The notes under the pieces were generated by a model that ran no database searches, was not told the origin of the DNA, and saw only the letters and a list, made by a program, of their open reading frames with translations. DNA of 64,000 nucleotides from NORP110 sp051251595 (GTDB lineage: Bacteria; Pseudomonadota; Alphaproteobacteria; Rhodobacterales; Rhodobacteraceae): positions 1-64,000 of the forward strand of contig JBPOFA010000011.1 of the NCBI GenBank assembly GCA_051251595.1, in the 5' to 3' direction. Below, piece by piece: positions 1 through 8,304 of the stretch; positions within the stretch are counted from its first letter, which is position 1, and each line of letters begins with the position of its first letter. A program made the translations under genes and the position numbers.

Positions 1-1
1 G

Positions 2-889
2 AATAAAGAAGGTCCAACTGACGAAACGGCTGCAAACGACCCCGCCGACGAAACGTCAGAGCCTGAGTCTGGGATCACGGATTTGTCTTTGATCCCGATC
101 GGGCAGGCGATTTTGTTTTCCGGATTGGACGTCGATGTGACGGTTGATCTAAAGAAAATCCAGGGTGAAAAAGACTCTACCAGCCTGAACACCAACTTGG
201 TGATGAAGGACAACAAGGCGCTTTTGGGGCCCGTCAAATTTCAATACGACGGCGCTGATATTGATGTGACAGGGGCTTTGGATCTGGAGCAGGAAGACAG
301 CGCAGTGAATGTCAAAGGCACCGCCAATGGCTGGGATTTTGCTGACATCATGCACCTGCTGAAATTCAAGAAATACGCCAGTGGCACCGTCAATGTAGAC
401 TTTGACATCTCCGGCAGCCACCTGTCCGGCAAAGACTTTATCGCGACGATGAACGGCAATGCGAATGTTTCGATGAGAAATGGTGTTATCCAATCTCAGT
501 TGCTGGATATCGCAGGTCTGGGCGTGTTTCCATGGCTGTTTTCAAAAGACAAAAAGAAGAATGCCCCAATCGTCTGCGTCCGGGGGCCATTTGTCATGAA
601 CAACGGCAAGATCACCACAAAACAGACCGTGGTCGAAACGGACGAAGTGCAGCTGGTCATGTATGGCGACGTAAATTTGAATAACCAGACAATGAACCTG
701 TCTGGCCAGCCTCGGCGGATCGGCAAACCGCTGTCCAAAAGCCCATGGCCCTTCACGGCAGTCGGCCCTATCAACAAACCAAAGATCAAGCTTAAGGACG
801 GACCACGACGCCTAAAGCGCACGGATGGCAAAAACAAAATGCCGGCGCAGCGTCAGAAATGCGTGCCCGATATTTTGCAGCTTCGGTAA
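2..889 (+). CDS. AsmA family protein, C-terminal part (5' truncated by window edge)
   Basis: The reading frame is open from base 2, so the gene begins before the window; 295 codons are visible. The visible part starts with an acidic Asp/Glu/Thr-rich linker (about residues 1-25), followed by the beta-rich AsmA C-terminal domain. A late stretch typical of the family places a Gly-Asp-Val-Asn-Leu turn before a Gly-Pro-Ile-Asn-Lys-Pro motif. AsmA proteins are inner-membrane-anchored, large periplasmic proteins linked to outer-membrane biogenesis and, for some members, lipid transfer between membranes. The basic tail and the final Cys-Val-Pro-Asp resemble other alphaproteobacterial AsmA ends. It converges on the next gene with only 3 bases between stop codons. 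The family call is good; the substrate is unknown. Confidence 0.8.
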   Translation, partial: NKEGPTDETAANDPADETSEPESGITDLSLIPIGQAILFSGLDVDVTVDLKKIQGEKDSTSLNTNLVMKDNKALLGPVKFQYDGADIDVTGALDLEQEDSAVNVKGTANGWDFADIMHLLKFKKYASGTVNVDFDISGSHLSGKDFIATMNGNANVSMRNGVIQSQLLDIAGLGVFPWLFSKDKKKNAPIVCVRGPFVMNNGKITTKQTVVETDEVQLVMYGDVNLNNQTMNLSGQPRRIGKPLSKSPWPFTAVGPINKPKIKLKDGPRRLKRTDGKNKMPAQRQKCVPDILQLR

Positions 890-892
890 AGC

Positions 893-1450
893 TCAGTCGC
901 AGTTCGGATACCCATAGCCCCAGCGCCAGGACAACCCGGTGCACGGGCCGCCGCCCAGCCGGACAGAACGGTACATTGCTTCGCCCAGGGCCACATAGGC
1001 CATGCTGATGCTGTCGGGGGACACGTCATATTTAAGCGCAAGCGCGTCTTTGCGCGCCTCTCCACTTTCTATGACGCAGGCCCTTAGATCCAGATCGGCT
1101 GTTTGGCGGGCCTGATAGCTTTGCTCTGCTGTGCGTGCACCACCGGCCACGTGGTAAACCCGATCATGGTCAACGCAACAGCTTTGCCACGGGGGCAGGG
1201 TGCCATAGCGTTCTTTCAACTCGGGAAACAGTTCGGCCAGACCTGTCCAGCTTGCAGACATGCCGCCGCTGCACCCATCTGTTGCGAATGGGTCTGGACC
1301 GTCTGATGCGTCAATAGTTTCCATCAGCGCGTTATGGCCGGGCATTTCGATCAGACGTCCGACCGCATCAAAGCTGTCAGTGCTGTCCTGCGCGGCCGCT
1401 GATGCGGTGCTTAAGATCAGCACGAAAACCGCCAAGCGCCCTTTAGGCAT
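893..1450 (-). CDS. Secreted phospholipase A2-like protein
   Basis: About 185 residues from the ATG at 1450, which is followed by a basic/hydrophobic signal peptide ending near Ala-Ala-Ala-Gln. The mature part has an Asp-Gly-Cys-Ser-Gly-Gly loop and, about 35 residues later, Cys-Cys-x-x-His-Asp-x-x-Tyr. This is the layout of a PLA2 calcium loop and the catalytic His-Asp helix. Further cysteines near the C-terminus could form disulfides, fitting a periplasmic or exported protein. Its start overlaps the end of the upstream glycerophosphodiesterase gene by 8 bases, so the two are probably translated together. This suggests deacylation of phospholipids followed by cleavage of the glycerophosphodiester. 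The PLA2-like assignment rests on motifs only; activity is inferred. The frame also permits a longer start at 1489, which would place extra residues before the signal peptide. Confidence 0.55.
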   Translation of the reverse strand: MPKGRLAVFVLILSTASAAAQDSTDSFDAVGRLIEMPGHNALMETIDASDGPDPFATDGCSGGMSASWTGLAELFPELKERYGTLPPWQSCCVDHDRVYHVAGGARTAEQSYQARQTADLDLRACVIESGEARKDALALKYDVSPDSISMAYVALGEAMYRSVRLGGGPCTGLSWRWGYGYPNCD

Positions 1451-3296
1451 CGGACGGATCCGCGACCCGTGTGAGGTTTCCAATGTCAAACCGATCGACG
1501 AGCCAGAGCAGGAATTTTTGACCTGTGTTCAGCTCGTTACGCTGCGCAATAACATGGCGGGCCAGCGCAGGTTCATCCGTGATCAAACCATCCACGCCCA
1601 TAGAGATCATCCGCGACATGGTTAAAGGATCGTTGACGGTCCAAGCATAAACCTTTTTCCCGCTGTCATGGGCCTTTTTGATCAGGTTCAGGCTGACCTG
1701 GCCGGTATTCACAGCCAGGAAATCCGCGTCTAACCCAGACAGGTTTCCGACGGCCGTGGCTGCAAGAACACCCGTTGTCCAGCCCGGTCGGATCTTTTGC
1801 ATCTTTTGAACCGCGCCATATTTCAACGACATAATGGCGATGCTGTCTGTCATGCCGGTTTCCTCAACAAGCGCGGCAACGTGGTTTTCCAGGTCTTTAT
1901 CGTGCCCGTAATATTTCAGCTCGATCAGAACTTTGGCTTTGCCCTTTGCCGCCAACAGAACATCCCGCAAAAGCGGCGTCCTTTCATCGCTGTATTCGGG
2001 GCCATACCAGCTGCCGATATCAATCTTGGCCAGGTCGGGCAGGGTGGCGTCCCATACTTTCAACGGGTTCCCGGCAGTTTTCATGAAATCGCTGTCATGG
2101 GCCACGACAATAGCATCATCGGCGGTTTCCTGAACGTCGATTTCAACCCAGTCGGTTTTGTCCTCAATCGCTTTGTTTACGGCGGCCATTGTGTTTTCAG
2201 GCTTTGCCCCGGCCGCGCCGCGATGTGCAATGATTTCCACGGTTTGATCTTCGCCAATCTTGGACAGCACATTGCCCCCCACAACGAACCCGCCGATGAT
2301 CAAAGCACATGCAGCGCCAAGCCAGATTGGTGTAGAGATCTTAAGGGCGGCACGGTTCCGAGATATCGCATCTCCTGCGAATTCATGTTTCGTTGAGGCT
2401 TGAAATATCCGCATGATCAGGCGTGTCAGTGCGCCCGCCGTGATCGCGGTCCAAATCGCGCCGACAATGGTCCAGATCGCCAGAAATGTCAGGGACAGGG
2501 TCACGGTGACCCGCAGGTTTGATCCCAAAAGATCCGGCACCACGGCAATCAAGCCCCCGAAAACGAACGCTACCGCCAACATCGCAAGCCCACGCAGCAG
2601 GGCCCAAACCACCAACTGTGCGATGACCTTCAGCCTTTGTCCCGCCATCAGCTTGGCGCTTTCCCGGAAGGCCTGATTGATCGTCTTGCCCTGCACCAGT
2701 GCCAGCGGCAGGGCGATCACCCAAGACGCCAATTTTGACAAAAGCACCGCTGCAAGACCAAGCCCCAACACCGCCCCCAGCGCAGCCGCCCGGACGAATT
2801 CGGGGGGGTGGACGGTCAGGTAATAATTGATGTCGAATTCATCCAGAAGGACGTAGGCTATCGCCCCGGCTGCAATCGCAAAGGGCAAGAGGATCAGCAG
2901 AATGCGCAGCATCAACGCCAGGCTGAAGGCGATCATTTTGGGAAGATTGCGAGCAAGAAACCCAAGGCTTATCCGTAAAGTGGTGATCGGGTCTTGATGG
3001 TGCCGAACAAAGGCGATCGCCATCATGGCGACGTCCAGAACAGCCGCCGTGATTACCAGGCTCACAACGCCCAGCCCGCCGATGAACCCCACAGGCGTCA
3101 GCAAGAAACGGGCGATGTCCTGATCTGTCAGGGCCGCTTGTCCAGAGAAACTCAGGACGAGTTGAAGGACCAGACCGATGACCGGCACAAATATGGCCGA
3201 CAACAGCACCAATATGACGACATGTATCGCGATCAGGGCTTGGCGCAATTTCCAGGCCGCTCGAAAATCGCTTAGGACAAGAGAAATAGGGCGCAT
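1443..3296 (-). CDS. Membrane-anchored glycerophosphodiester phosphodiesterase
   Basis: 617 residues from the ATG at 3296; a TTG at 3311 would add five residues. The N-terminal half (about 1-340) is a polytopic membrane domain of the GDPD-associated type with roughly seven to eight hydrophobic segments. The C-terminal half is a GDPD TIM barrel. It has the family start His-Arg-Gly-Ala with the downstream Pro-Glu-Asn-Thr, then Glu-Ile-Asp-Val-Gln and His-Asp metal/catalytic motifs. The enzyme hydrolyses glycerophosphodiesters to glycerol-3-phosphate and an alcohol. It is transcribed ahead of the PLA2-like gene, which it overlaps. The domain pair matches known bacterial proteins annotated as glycerophosphoryl diester phosphodiesterase with membrane domain. 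Which side of the membrane the barrel faces is not shown by the sequence. Confidence 0.9.
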   Translation of the reverse strand: MRPISLVLSDFRAAWKLRQALIAIHVVILVLLSAIFVPVIGLVLQLVLSFSGQAALTDQDIARFLLTPVGFIGGLGVVSLVITAAVLDVAMMAIAFVRHHQDPITTLRISLGFLARNLPKMIAFSLALMLRILLILLPFAIAAGAIAYVLLDEFDINYYLTVHPPEFVRAAALGAVLGLGLAAVLLSKLASWVIALPLALVQGKTINQAFRESAKLMAGQRLKVIAQLVVWALLRGLAMLAVAFVFGGLIAVVPDLLGSNLRVTVTLSLTFLAIWTIVGAIWTAITAGALTRLIMRIFQASTKHEFAGDAISRNRAALKISTPIWLGAACALIIGGFVVGGNVLSKIGEDQTVEIIAHRGAAGAKPENTMAAVNKAIEDKTDWVEIDVQETADDAIVVAHDSDFMKTAGNPLKVWDATLPDLAKIDIGSWYGPEYSDERTPLLRDVLLAAKGKAKVLIELKYYGHDKDLENHVAALVEETGMTDSIAIMSLKYGAVQKMQKIRPGWTTGVLAATAVGNLSGLDADFLAVNTGQVSLNLIKKAHDSGKKVYAWTVNDPLTMSRMISMGVDGLITDEPALARHVIAQRNELNTGQKFLLWLVDRFDIGNLTRVADPSDA

Positions 3297-3327
3297 GATG
3301 TCAGTCCGCAATTCGTGTTAAGCCGTC

Positions 3328-3348
3328 TAAACCAAAAATTTTGGTTTA
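3328..3348 (-). terminator. AT-rich perfect palindrome at the end of the MipA/OmpV gene
   Basis: Arms TAAACCAAAA and TTTTGGTTTA (10 bp each) flank a single A. The palindrome includes the stop codon of the minus-strand MipA/OmpV gene and precedes the glycerophosphodiesterase start by about 30 bases. It may be a weak terminator or an operator for the downstream pair; the low G+C stem makes a classical terminator uncertain. Confidence 0.4.
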
Positions 3349-4173
3349 AAAGTCCAGGCTAATCCTGCGCGTTACAAGGAATTTTACCTGGAACTGGTCC
3401 GTCGATCCAAATTGTGTAATCGGAGAGTTCGCGGCATCGCCAAGATAGCGGTTCCAGGCCACTTGGCCCTCTAGCCCCCAACGTTCGTCAATTTGGTATT
3501 GGGCGTCAAACAACACCCCAGCACTGACCAAGCCACCACCCGGGGAATAGGCCGAAAACTGGCTGGCCGCAGCCTCTGTCGGCGTGATGCCGAAATAGGT
3601 CTTGGTGAATTGTTCGTCGCCGAAATCCATCCGGGGCCCCAATGTCAGCGTAAGCCCTTTGATCGGTCGCGCGATGACATCAGCGCCAAGCGTCCCGACA
3701 AAGCCGTGGTGACCAAAGAAACCATACCTTGCATCGCCAAAGACGCGCCAATCACGTTGTTCGTAGCCAAGCCCAAGCCCCAGTTCCATGGTCCAATTGA
3801 CGTCATCCAGCCCGGTCAGTTCTGAATAATCCTTGGAATTGCGTTCGCTGACAAACCGTGCGGCACCACTAACCGTGACGCCCTCTCTAAAGCCGACCGT
3901 TCGGTTTGAGCCAAATTCGAACCCGTTCTTAAAGCGTATATAATCGAGCCGGAATAAACCGGTTGGCACCACTTCCATGTCTTTGGAGCCGAAATAATTG
4001 TTTCGATACTTAAGACCGGCCCCCACGCCCAAAACCACATCCGGGTTCGGGTTGTCCAAGAATCCCCCCGCCGCCAGAAGCCCTGGCTGAGTCGTGTCTT
4101 GTGCCGCTGCGGTGTCGATGGATCCGGCTGTGCTGATAAGAAATGCGGAAAAGATTGCTGTCCAGAACTTCAT
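3346..4173 (-). CDS. MipA/OmpV family outer-membrane protein
   Basis: 275 residues with a clear signal peptide ending near Ala-Ala-Ala-Gln. The mature chain alternates polar and aromatic residues as in a beta-barrel and ends with Ile-Ser-Leu-Asp-Phe, the terminal Phe being the usual outer-membrane assembly signal. The early motif describing a Gly-rich strand followed by Tyr-Arg-Asn-Asn-Tyr-Phe-Gly-Ser is characteristic of MipA/OmpV proteins, where members serve as scaffold for murein enzymes or as barrels of unknown cargo. It stands alone upstream of the glycerophosphodiesterase gene, separated from it by an AT-rich palindrome. The function here cannot be narrowed further. Confidence 0.85.
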   Translation of the reverse strand: MKFWTAIFSAFLISTAGSIDTAAAQDTTQPGLLAAGGFLDNPNPDVVLGVGAGLKYRNNYFGSKDMEVVPTGLFRLDYIRFKNGFEFGSNRTVGFREGVTVSGAARFVSERNSKDYSELTGLDDVNWTMELGLGLGYEQRDWRVFGDARYGFFGHHGFVGTLGADVIARPIKGLTLTLGPRMDFGDEQFTKTYFGITPTEAAASQFSAYSPGGGLVSAGVLFDAQYQIDERWGLEGQVAWNRYLGDAANSPITQFGSTDQFQVKFLVTRRISLDF

Positions 4174-4356
4174 TTAGATGTCACCTTGATGCGCTGTTTG
4201 TTCAACGCTACACGGAATTTCATCTTAGTGCGAACAGAAACGGTCGCTTTGACATGTGCTGTTTTCAGTTTGTGATCTTTGCCCCGGTGACCTGCTTTTT
4301 GAGGGCCCTTTGCCGCCGTCCAAAATGAACGAGAAAGGGGGCTGAAAATGTTTAAG

Positions 4357-4386
4357 TTGTCCGACAAAAATAATTTCGCATACACT
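4357..4386 (+). promoter_or_regulatory. Possible sigma70 promoter of the tetR gene
   Basis: TTGTCC (4357-4362) and TACACT (4381-4386) are separated by 18 bases, about 60 bases before the TetR start codon. Each hexamer matches four of six consensus positions. This is weak evidence by itself, but it is the best candidate in the 274-base gap between the divergent MipA/OmpV and TetR genes. Confidence 0.3.
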
Positions 4387-4447
4387 GCACTCTGTGTTTA
4401 GCGGGCGTAACGGTGATCGCTATTCACAATTCGAACGAGGGGGGCTG

Positions 4448-5107
4448 ATGTCTAAATCCGTGCTTGGAAACCAAACGAGAGAGCGAAACCCAAAGGCAAC
4501 TCGTCGTGATATCTTGATCGCAGCGCGTGAGGAGTTTGTTGAATACGGGCTGGATGGGGCGCGTGTTGACCGGATTGCGGCCCGCGCGAAAGCCAATAAA
4601 CGGCTGCTCTATCACTATGTCGGAAACAAAGAGGCGTTGTATGCGCAGGTCTTGCTGGATGCCTACAAGGATATCCGCAAGGGCGAGGCAAAGCTTCAGC
4701 TAGAAGAAAAAACACCAACAGAGGCGATGGCCCATCTTGTTGGCTTCACGTTTGACCACTTCCGCGCAAACCCGTGGTTTATTCGCTTGCTTTCAACTGA
4801 AAATATCCACCGGGCGCATTACGCGAAAAGCCTCGATGCTTTGCGGGATTTGAATTCCCCGATCATCGGCTGGATTCGCGAAATATTGGCAAAGGGCGTT
4901 GAAACGGGCGAGTTTCGAAAAGGCGTGGACCCTTTGCAGCTTTACGTGTCGGTTGCCGGTCTGTCCTATTTCTACTTTTCAAATATCCACACCCTGTCCG
5001 TCGCATTCCAGGCGCCGCTCGACTCTGAAGAAATGCTGTTGGAACGCAGGCGACTTGCAATCGAAATGGTGCTGAGTTTTCTGAAGTCGGAATTTGTCTT
5101 GTCATAA
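4448..5107 (+). CDS. TetR/AcrR family transcriptional regulator
   Basis: 219 residues from the ATG at 4448, chosen because GAGGGGGGC precedes it at a good distance; a longer frame begins at 4394. An N-terminal helix-turn-helix (about residues 15-60) carries the family pattern: Ile-Leu-Ile-Ala-Ala-Arg-Glu-Glu-Phe, then Gly-Ala-Arg-Val-Asp-Arg-Ile-Ala, then Leu-Leu-Tyr-His-Tyr-Val-Gly-Asn-Lys. The C-terminal domain resembles the RutR-like TetR_C group. It lies 91 bases upstream of a sugar ABC importer operon on the same strand. A 9-bp inverted repeat sits in that gap, so it probably controls that operon and perhaps itself. The ligand is unknown but is plausibly the imported sugar or a metabolite of it. 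Confidence 0.9.
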   Translation: MSKSVLGNQTRERNPKATRRDILIAAREEFVEYGLDGARVDRIAARAKANKRLLYHYVGNKEALYAQVLLDAYKDIRKGEAKLQLEEKTPTEAMAHLVGFTFDHFRANPWFIRLLSTENIHRAHYAKSLDALRDLNSPIIGWIREILAKGVETGEFRKGVDPLQLYVSVAGLSYFYFSNIHTLSVAFQAPLDSEEMLLERRRLAIEMVLSFLKSEFVLS

Positions 5108-5129
5108 AGTAACTATGAAGTTACTTTTT
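5106..5129 (+). promoter_or_regulatory. Perfect inverted repeat between tetR and the ABC operon (operator or terminator)
   Basis: AAAGTAACT (5106-5114) and AGTTACTTT (5119-5127) flank ATGA and are followed by further T residues. The size and symmetry suit a TetR-dimer operator, and the position directly upstream of the importer operon supports this. The T-run also permits a weak intrinsic terminator for tetR. Both roles are inferred. Confidence 0.55.
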
Positions 5130-5198
5130 GAGTCGTAGGGCCAATGTGCCCTCGATTGGATTGAGTGGGAAAACCCACCAGCCTTATGGGAGGAAATT

Positions 5199-6485
5199 AT
5201 GAAAACGACGATTAGTCGGCGCGGATTCGGCCGTCTTATGGGCAGCGTTGCTGCCGCGGCATCCATGTCCGCCACCGGCGCATTTGCTGCCGCAGGACAA
5301 ACAGTGCGGTTGATTTGGTGGGGAAACCCAGAGCGCGATAAAAGGACCATTGCGGTCGTAGATCAGTATATCGAAGCGACAGGGACCAATGTTGAACCAG
5401 AAAACTACGGCTGGGGCGACTATTGGCAAAAGCTGGCCACACAGGCCGCAGGTCGCAACTTACCTGATGTGATCCAGATGGATTACCGCTATATTTTCGA
5501 ATATGCGCGCCGTGGTCAGTTGGCCCCGCTGGATGAATTCCTGGGCAAAGAAATCGACCTGTCAGATTTCGATCCCAACCAATTGGCCTCTGGCAAAGTG
5601 GACGGCAAGCTTTATGGGATTTCCCTTGGCGCAAATTCCATGAGCCATGTCTACAATAAGACCGTTCTGGACAGTCTTGGCGTTGCATTGCCAGACCAGA
5701 CAACCTGGACAACAGATGACTGGGTTGCCTTGGGCAAAGAGCTAAAAGACAAGCTGCCAGAGGGCATGTACTTTTCTGAAAACATGGGCCGTCAGGAACC
5801 GCGTTTGCAGACTTGGGTCCGCTCTAAGGGTGGTGATCTTTACACAGATGACGGCAAACTGGCGTTCAGTCAGGAAGACATGATCGAGTATTTTGAATTC
5901 TGGAAGATGATGCAAGACGAAGGTCTTACACCGCCTGCGGATATTCAGGGGCAAGATTCCGGTAAAATGGAAGAATCCATGCTCGTCACGCGTAAGGCTT
6001 TGTTCAACTTCTTGCATTCAAATCAGCTGGTTGCGATTCAATCGTTGATGACGGATGAAGTTGGCATGGTCATGATCCCCAACAATCCGGGCGGTCAGGC
6101 TGGTCAGTATCTGAAACCTTCAATGCTGCTGTCCATGGCGCAGAATTCTGAAGACAAACCAGCCGCTGCGGAACTGATCAACTATTTCGTCACGAACCCG
6201 GATGCGAACAGCATCCTGTTGATCGAACGCGGTGTAACTGGGGATGCGTCTATCCGGGCGCAAATCACGCCGGGCCTTACAGAGACAGAACAAAAGATCA
6301 TCAGCTATCTTGATGTTGTGTCGACCCATGTCAGCCCGCTGCCGCCGCCACCACCTCAGAATGCCGGTGAAATCGACCGCAGCCTAAGACCGGCCTGGGA
6401 AGCTGTATCCTTTGGTCAGGTCAGCCCGGAAGAGGGTGCGACAACCTTCTACAACAACGCCGTTTCGATCCTCGAACGCAACTGA
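5199..6485 (+). CDS. Sugar ABC transporter substrate-binding protein, Tat-exported
   Basis: 428 residues preceded by a strong GGGAGGAAA ribosome-binding site. The N-terminus has a twin-arginine signal (Ser-Arg-Arg-Gly-Phe-Gly-Arg) followed by an Ala-rich hydrophobic stretch, so the protein is probably exported folded by Tat. The mature part is a cluster-B (MalE/UgpB-like) solute-binding protein beginning Val-Arg-Leu-Ile-Trp-Trp-Gly-Asn. It has a Pro-rich loop (Pro-Leu-Pro followed by a run of Pro) near residue 385 and Gly-Glu-Ile-Asp-Arg after it. It is the first gene of a five-gene importer operon downstream of a TetR regulator. The substrate is a carbohydrate by family, but the sugar cannot be named from sequence. 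Confidence 0.92.
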   Translation: MKTTISRRGFGRLMGSVAAAASMSATGAFAAAGQTVRLIWWGNPERDKRTIAVVDQYIEATGTNVEPENYGWGDYWQKLATQAAGRNLPDVIQMDYRYIFEYARRGQLAPLDEFLGKEIDLSDFDPNQLASGKVDGKLYGISLGANSMSHVYNKTVLDSLGVALPDQTTWTTDDWVALGKELKDKLPEGMYFSENMGRQEPRLQTWVRSKGGDLYTDDGKLAFSQEDMIEYFEFWKMMQDEGLTPPADIQGQDSGKMEESMLVTRKALFNFLHSNQLVAIQSLMTDEVGMVMIPNNPGGQAGQYLKPSMLLSMAQNSEDKPAAAELINYFVTNPDANSILLIERGVTGDASIRAQITPGLTETEQKIISYLDVVSTHVSPLPPPPPQNAGEIDRSLRPAWEAVSFGQVSPEEGATTFYNNAVSILERN

Positions 6486-6495
6486 GGTACGATAA

Positions 6496-7452
6496 ATGAC
6501 GGCAGTTGCCGAAACGACAGGCGGGCGCAACTCTGCGCCCCCTGCACAAGGCTGGTTCGCACGCGCATGGCGTAAAAACCGGGTCGGATACATGTTTTTG
6601 CTGCCATGGCTGCTGGGGTTCTTCTTATTGACCCTGGGACCGGCCCTGGCGTCCTTATACCTTTCCTTTACGGATTATGACTTGCTCACGTCGCCCAGAT
6701 GGTCGGGCTTGAAGAATTACGATTATGCGTTTTTCCACGACCAGCGGCTGCGAAACTCTATTTCTGTAACGTTTAACTACGTGTTCTGGTCGGTGCCTTT
6801 GAAACTGGCCGTGGCCCTTGGGCTGGCAATGGTCTTGGACCGTTCCGTACGTGGTGTCGCGTTCTATCGGGCCACCTTCTACCTGCCGTCTTTGCTGGGC
6901 GGGTCGGTGGCCATTGCTGTGCTGTGGCGCCAGCTGTTTGGCGCAGAAGGCCTGGTCAATTCAATGCTGTTCGCGGTGACCGGATGGCAGGGGCCATCTT
7001 GGATCGCACATCCGGATTATTCTCTTTGGACGTTGATTATTCTGGCGATTTGGCAATTCGGCTCGCCAATGATCATCTTCCTCGCCGGGCTGCGCCAGGT
7101 CCCGCAGGATCTGTATGAGGCAGCATCAATGGACGGGGCCTCTGGTTGGCGGCAGTTCTGGAAAATCACATTCCCGATGCTGGCCCCAGTGATCTTTTTC
7201 AATCTCGTTTTCCAAACCATCGAAGCGTTCAAAGCCTTTACCCAAGCTTATATCGTTTCGGGCGGGCAGGGCGGCCCGATTGATTCCACGCTGTTCTATT
7301 CGCTGTACCTCTACGAAGAGGCTTTCGCGAATTTCCGCATGGGCTATGCCTCTGCGCTGGCGTGGATTTTGCTGGTGATCATCGCGATCTTTACGGCCAT
7401 CGCGTTTGGAACATCGAAATACTGGGTTTATTACGAGGATGAATCGCGGTGA
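6496..7452 (+). CDS. Sugar ABC transporter permease (MalF/UgpA type)
   Basis: 318 residues with six predicted transmembrane segments, the first following a polar N-terminus at about residue 32. The cytoplasmic EAA loop reads Tyr-Glu-Ala-Ala-Ser-Met-Asp-Gly-Ala near residue 210, the contact site for the ATPase in MalF-type permeases. It is 10 bases downstream of the binding-protein gene. Its stop overlaps the GTG start of the second permease, so the two half-transporters are translationally coupled. Confidence 0.93.
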   Translation: MTAVAETTGGRNSAPPAQGWFARAWRKNRVGYMFLLPWLLGFFLLTLGPALASLYLSFTDYDLLTSPRWSGLKNYDYAFFHDQRLRNSISVTFNYVFWSVPLKLAVALGLAMVLDRSVRGVAFYRATFYLPSLLGGSVAIAVLWRQLFGAEGLVNSMLFAVTGWQGPSWIAHPDYSLWTLIILAIWQFGSPMIIFLAGLRQVPQDLYEAASMDGASGWRQFWKITFPMLAPVIFFNLVFQTIEAFKAFTQAYIVSGGQGGPIDSTLFYSLYLYEEAFANFRMGYASALAWILLVIIAIFTAIAFGTSKYWVYYEDESR

Positions 7453-8300
7453 TACGTCTAGGAAAACTAAGCTTCCGGGCCCAAGCCTTGCGCCATTTCG
7501 CCTTGGCCTTCGCAGCCGTGCTGATGGTGTACCCGCTGTTGTGGATGTTCTTGTCCTCGATGAAACCGGATTCAACGATATTCTCGCAACCCATGTCATT
7601 CCCGGATCGGATCGACTTTTCCAACTACATCAAAGGGTGGACCGCGCTGCGGGTGTCCTTCACTACATTCTATTCCAACTCTTTCATCATCGCCATTTTT
7701 GCGGTGATCGGCAACTTGATGGCCTGTTCCTTGTCGGCCTATGCGTTTGCGCGCTTGGAATTTAAGGGGCGCAAATTCTGGTTCGCTTTGATGTTGGGCA
7801 CCATGATGTTGCCCTATCACGTCACGCTCGTCCCGCAATATGTGATGTTCCTGAATATCGGCTGGGTGGATTCCTTCCTGCCTTTGATCGTTCCCAAATA
7901 CTTGGCGGTGGATGCGTTTTTCATCTTTTTGATGGTGCAGTTCTTTCGCGGCATTCCACGTGAGATCGACGAGGCGGCGATCATGGATGGCTGTGGTCCA
8001 TGGCGTATTTACTGGCGGATTATGCTGCCGCTTTCGACGCCAGTATTGGCCACGGCTGCGATCTTTTCGTTCATCTGGACATACGATGATTTCTTGGGCC
8101 CGCTGATCTATCTGAACAACATGAAGAGCTATACAGTGCCATTGGCCTTGCGCGCCTTCGTTGACAGTTCTGGTGGTGAATCCCTTTACGGGGCGCTGTT
8201 TTCCATGTCGACCCTGTCGCTGGTGCCGGTCTTTATCGTGTTCCTGTCCTTCCAACGTTTGATCATTCGTGGCGTCGCATTGGGCGCGCTCAAGCGGTGA
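7449..8300 (+). CDS. Sugar ABC transporter permease (MalG/UgpE type)
   Basis: 283 residues starting with GTG at 7449, inside the stop region of the preceding permease (GTGA overlap). It has six hydrophobic segments. The EAA-loop sequence Ile-Asp-Glu-Ala-Ala-Ile-Met-Asp-Gly-Cys near residue 180 is typical of the MalG partner. It forms the membrane pore together with the upstream permease. The next gene, a Gfo/Idh dehydrogenase, starts 4 bases after its stop. Confidence 0.93.
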   Translation: MIRLGKLSFRAQALRHFALAFAAVLMVYPLLWMFLSSMKPDSTIFSQPMSFPDRIDFSNYIKGWTALRVSFTTFYSNSFIIAIFAVIGNLMACSLSAYAFARLEFKGRKFWFALMLGTMMLPYHVTLVPQYVMFLNIGWVDSFLPLIVPKYLAVDAFFIFLMVQFFRGIPREIDEAAIMDGCGPWRIYWRIMLPLSTPVLATAAIFSFIWTYDDFLGPLIYLNNMKSYTVPLALRAFVDSSGGESLYGALFSMSTLSLVPVFIVFLSFQRLIIRGVALGALKR

Positions 8301-8304
8301 TGCG

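Noticed and set aside
4348..4401. 17-codon frame with a good AAAGGGGG ribosome-binding site before tetR
   Set aside because: It could be a leader peptide, but it overlaps the predicted tetR promoter and has no attenuator-like structure or codon run, so support is too thin.
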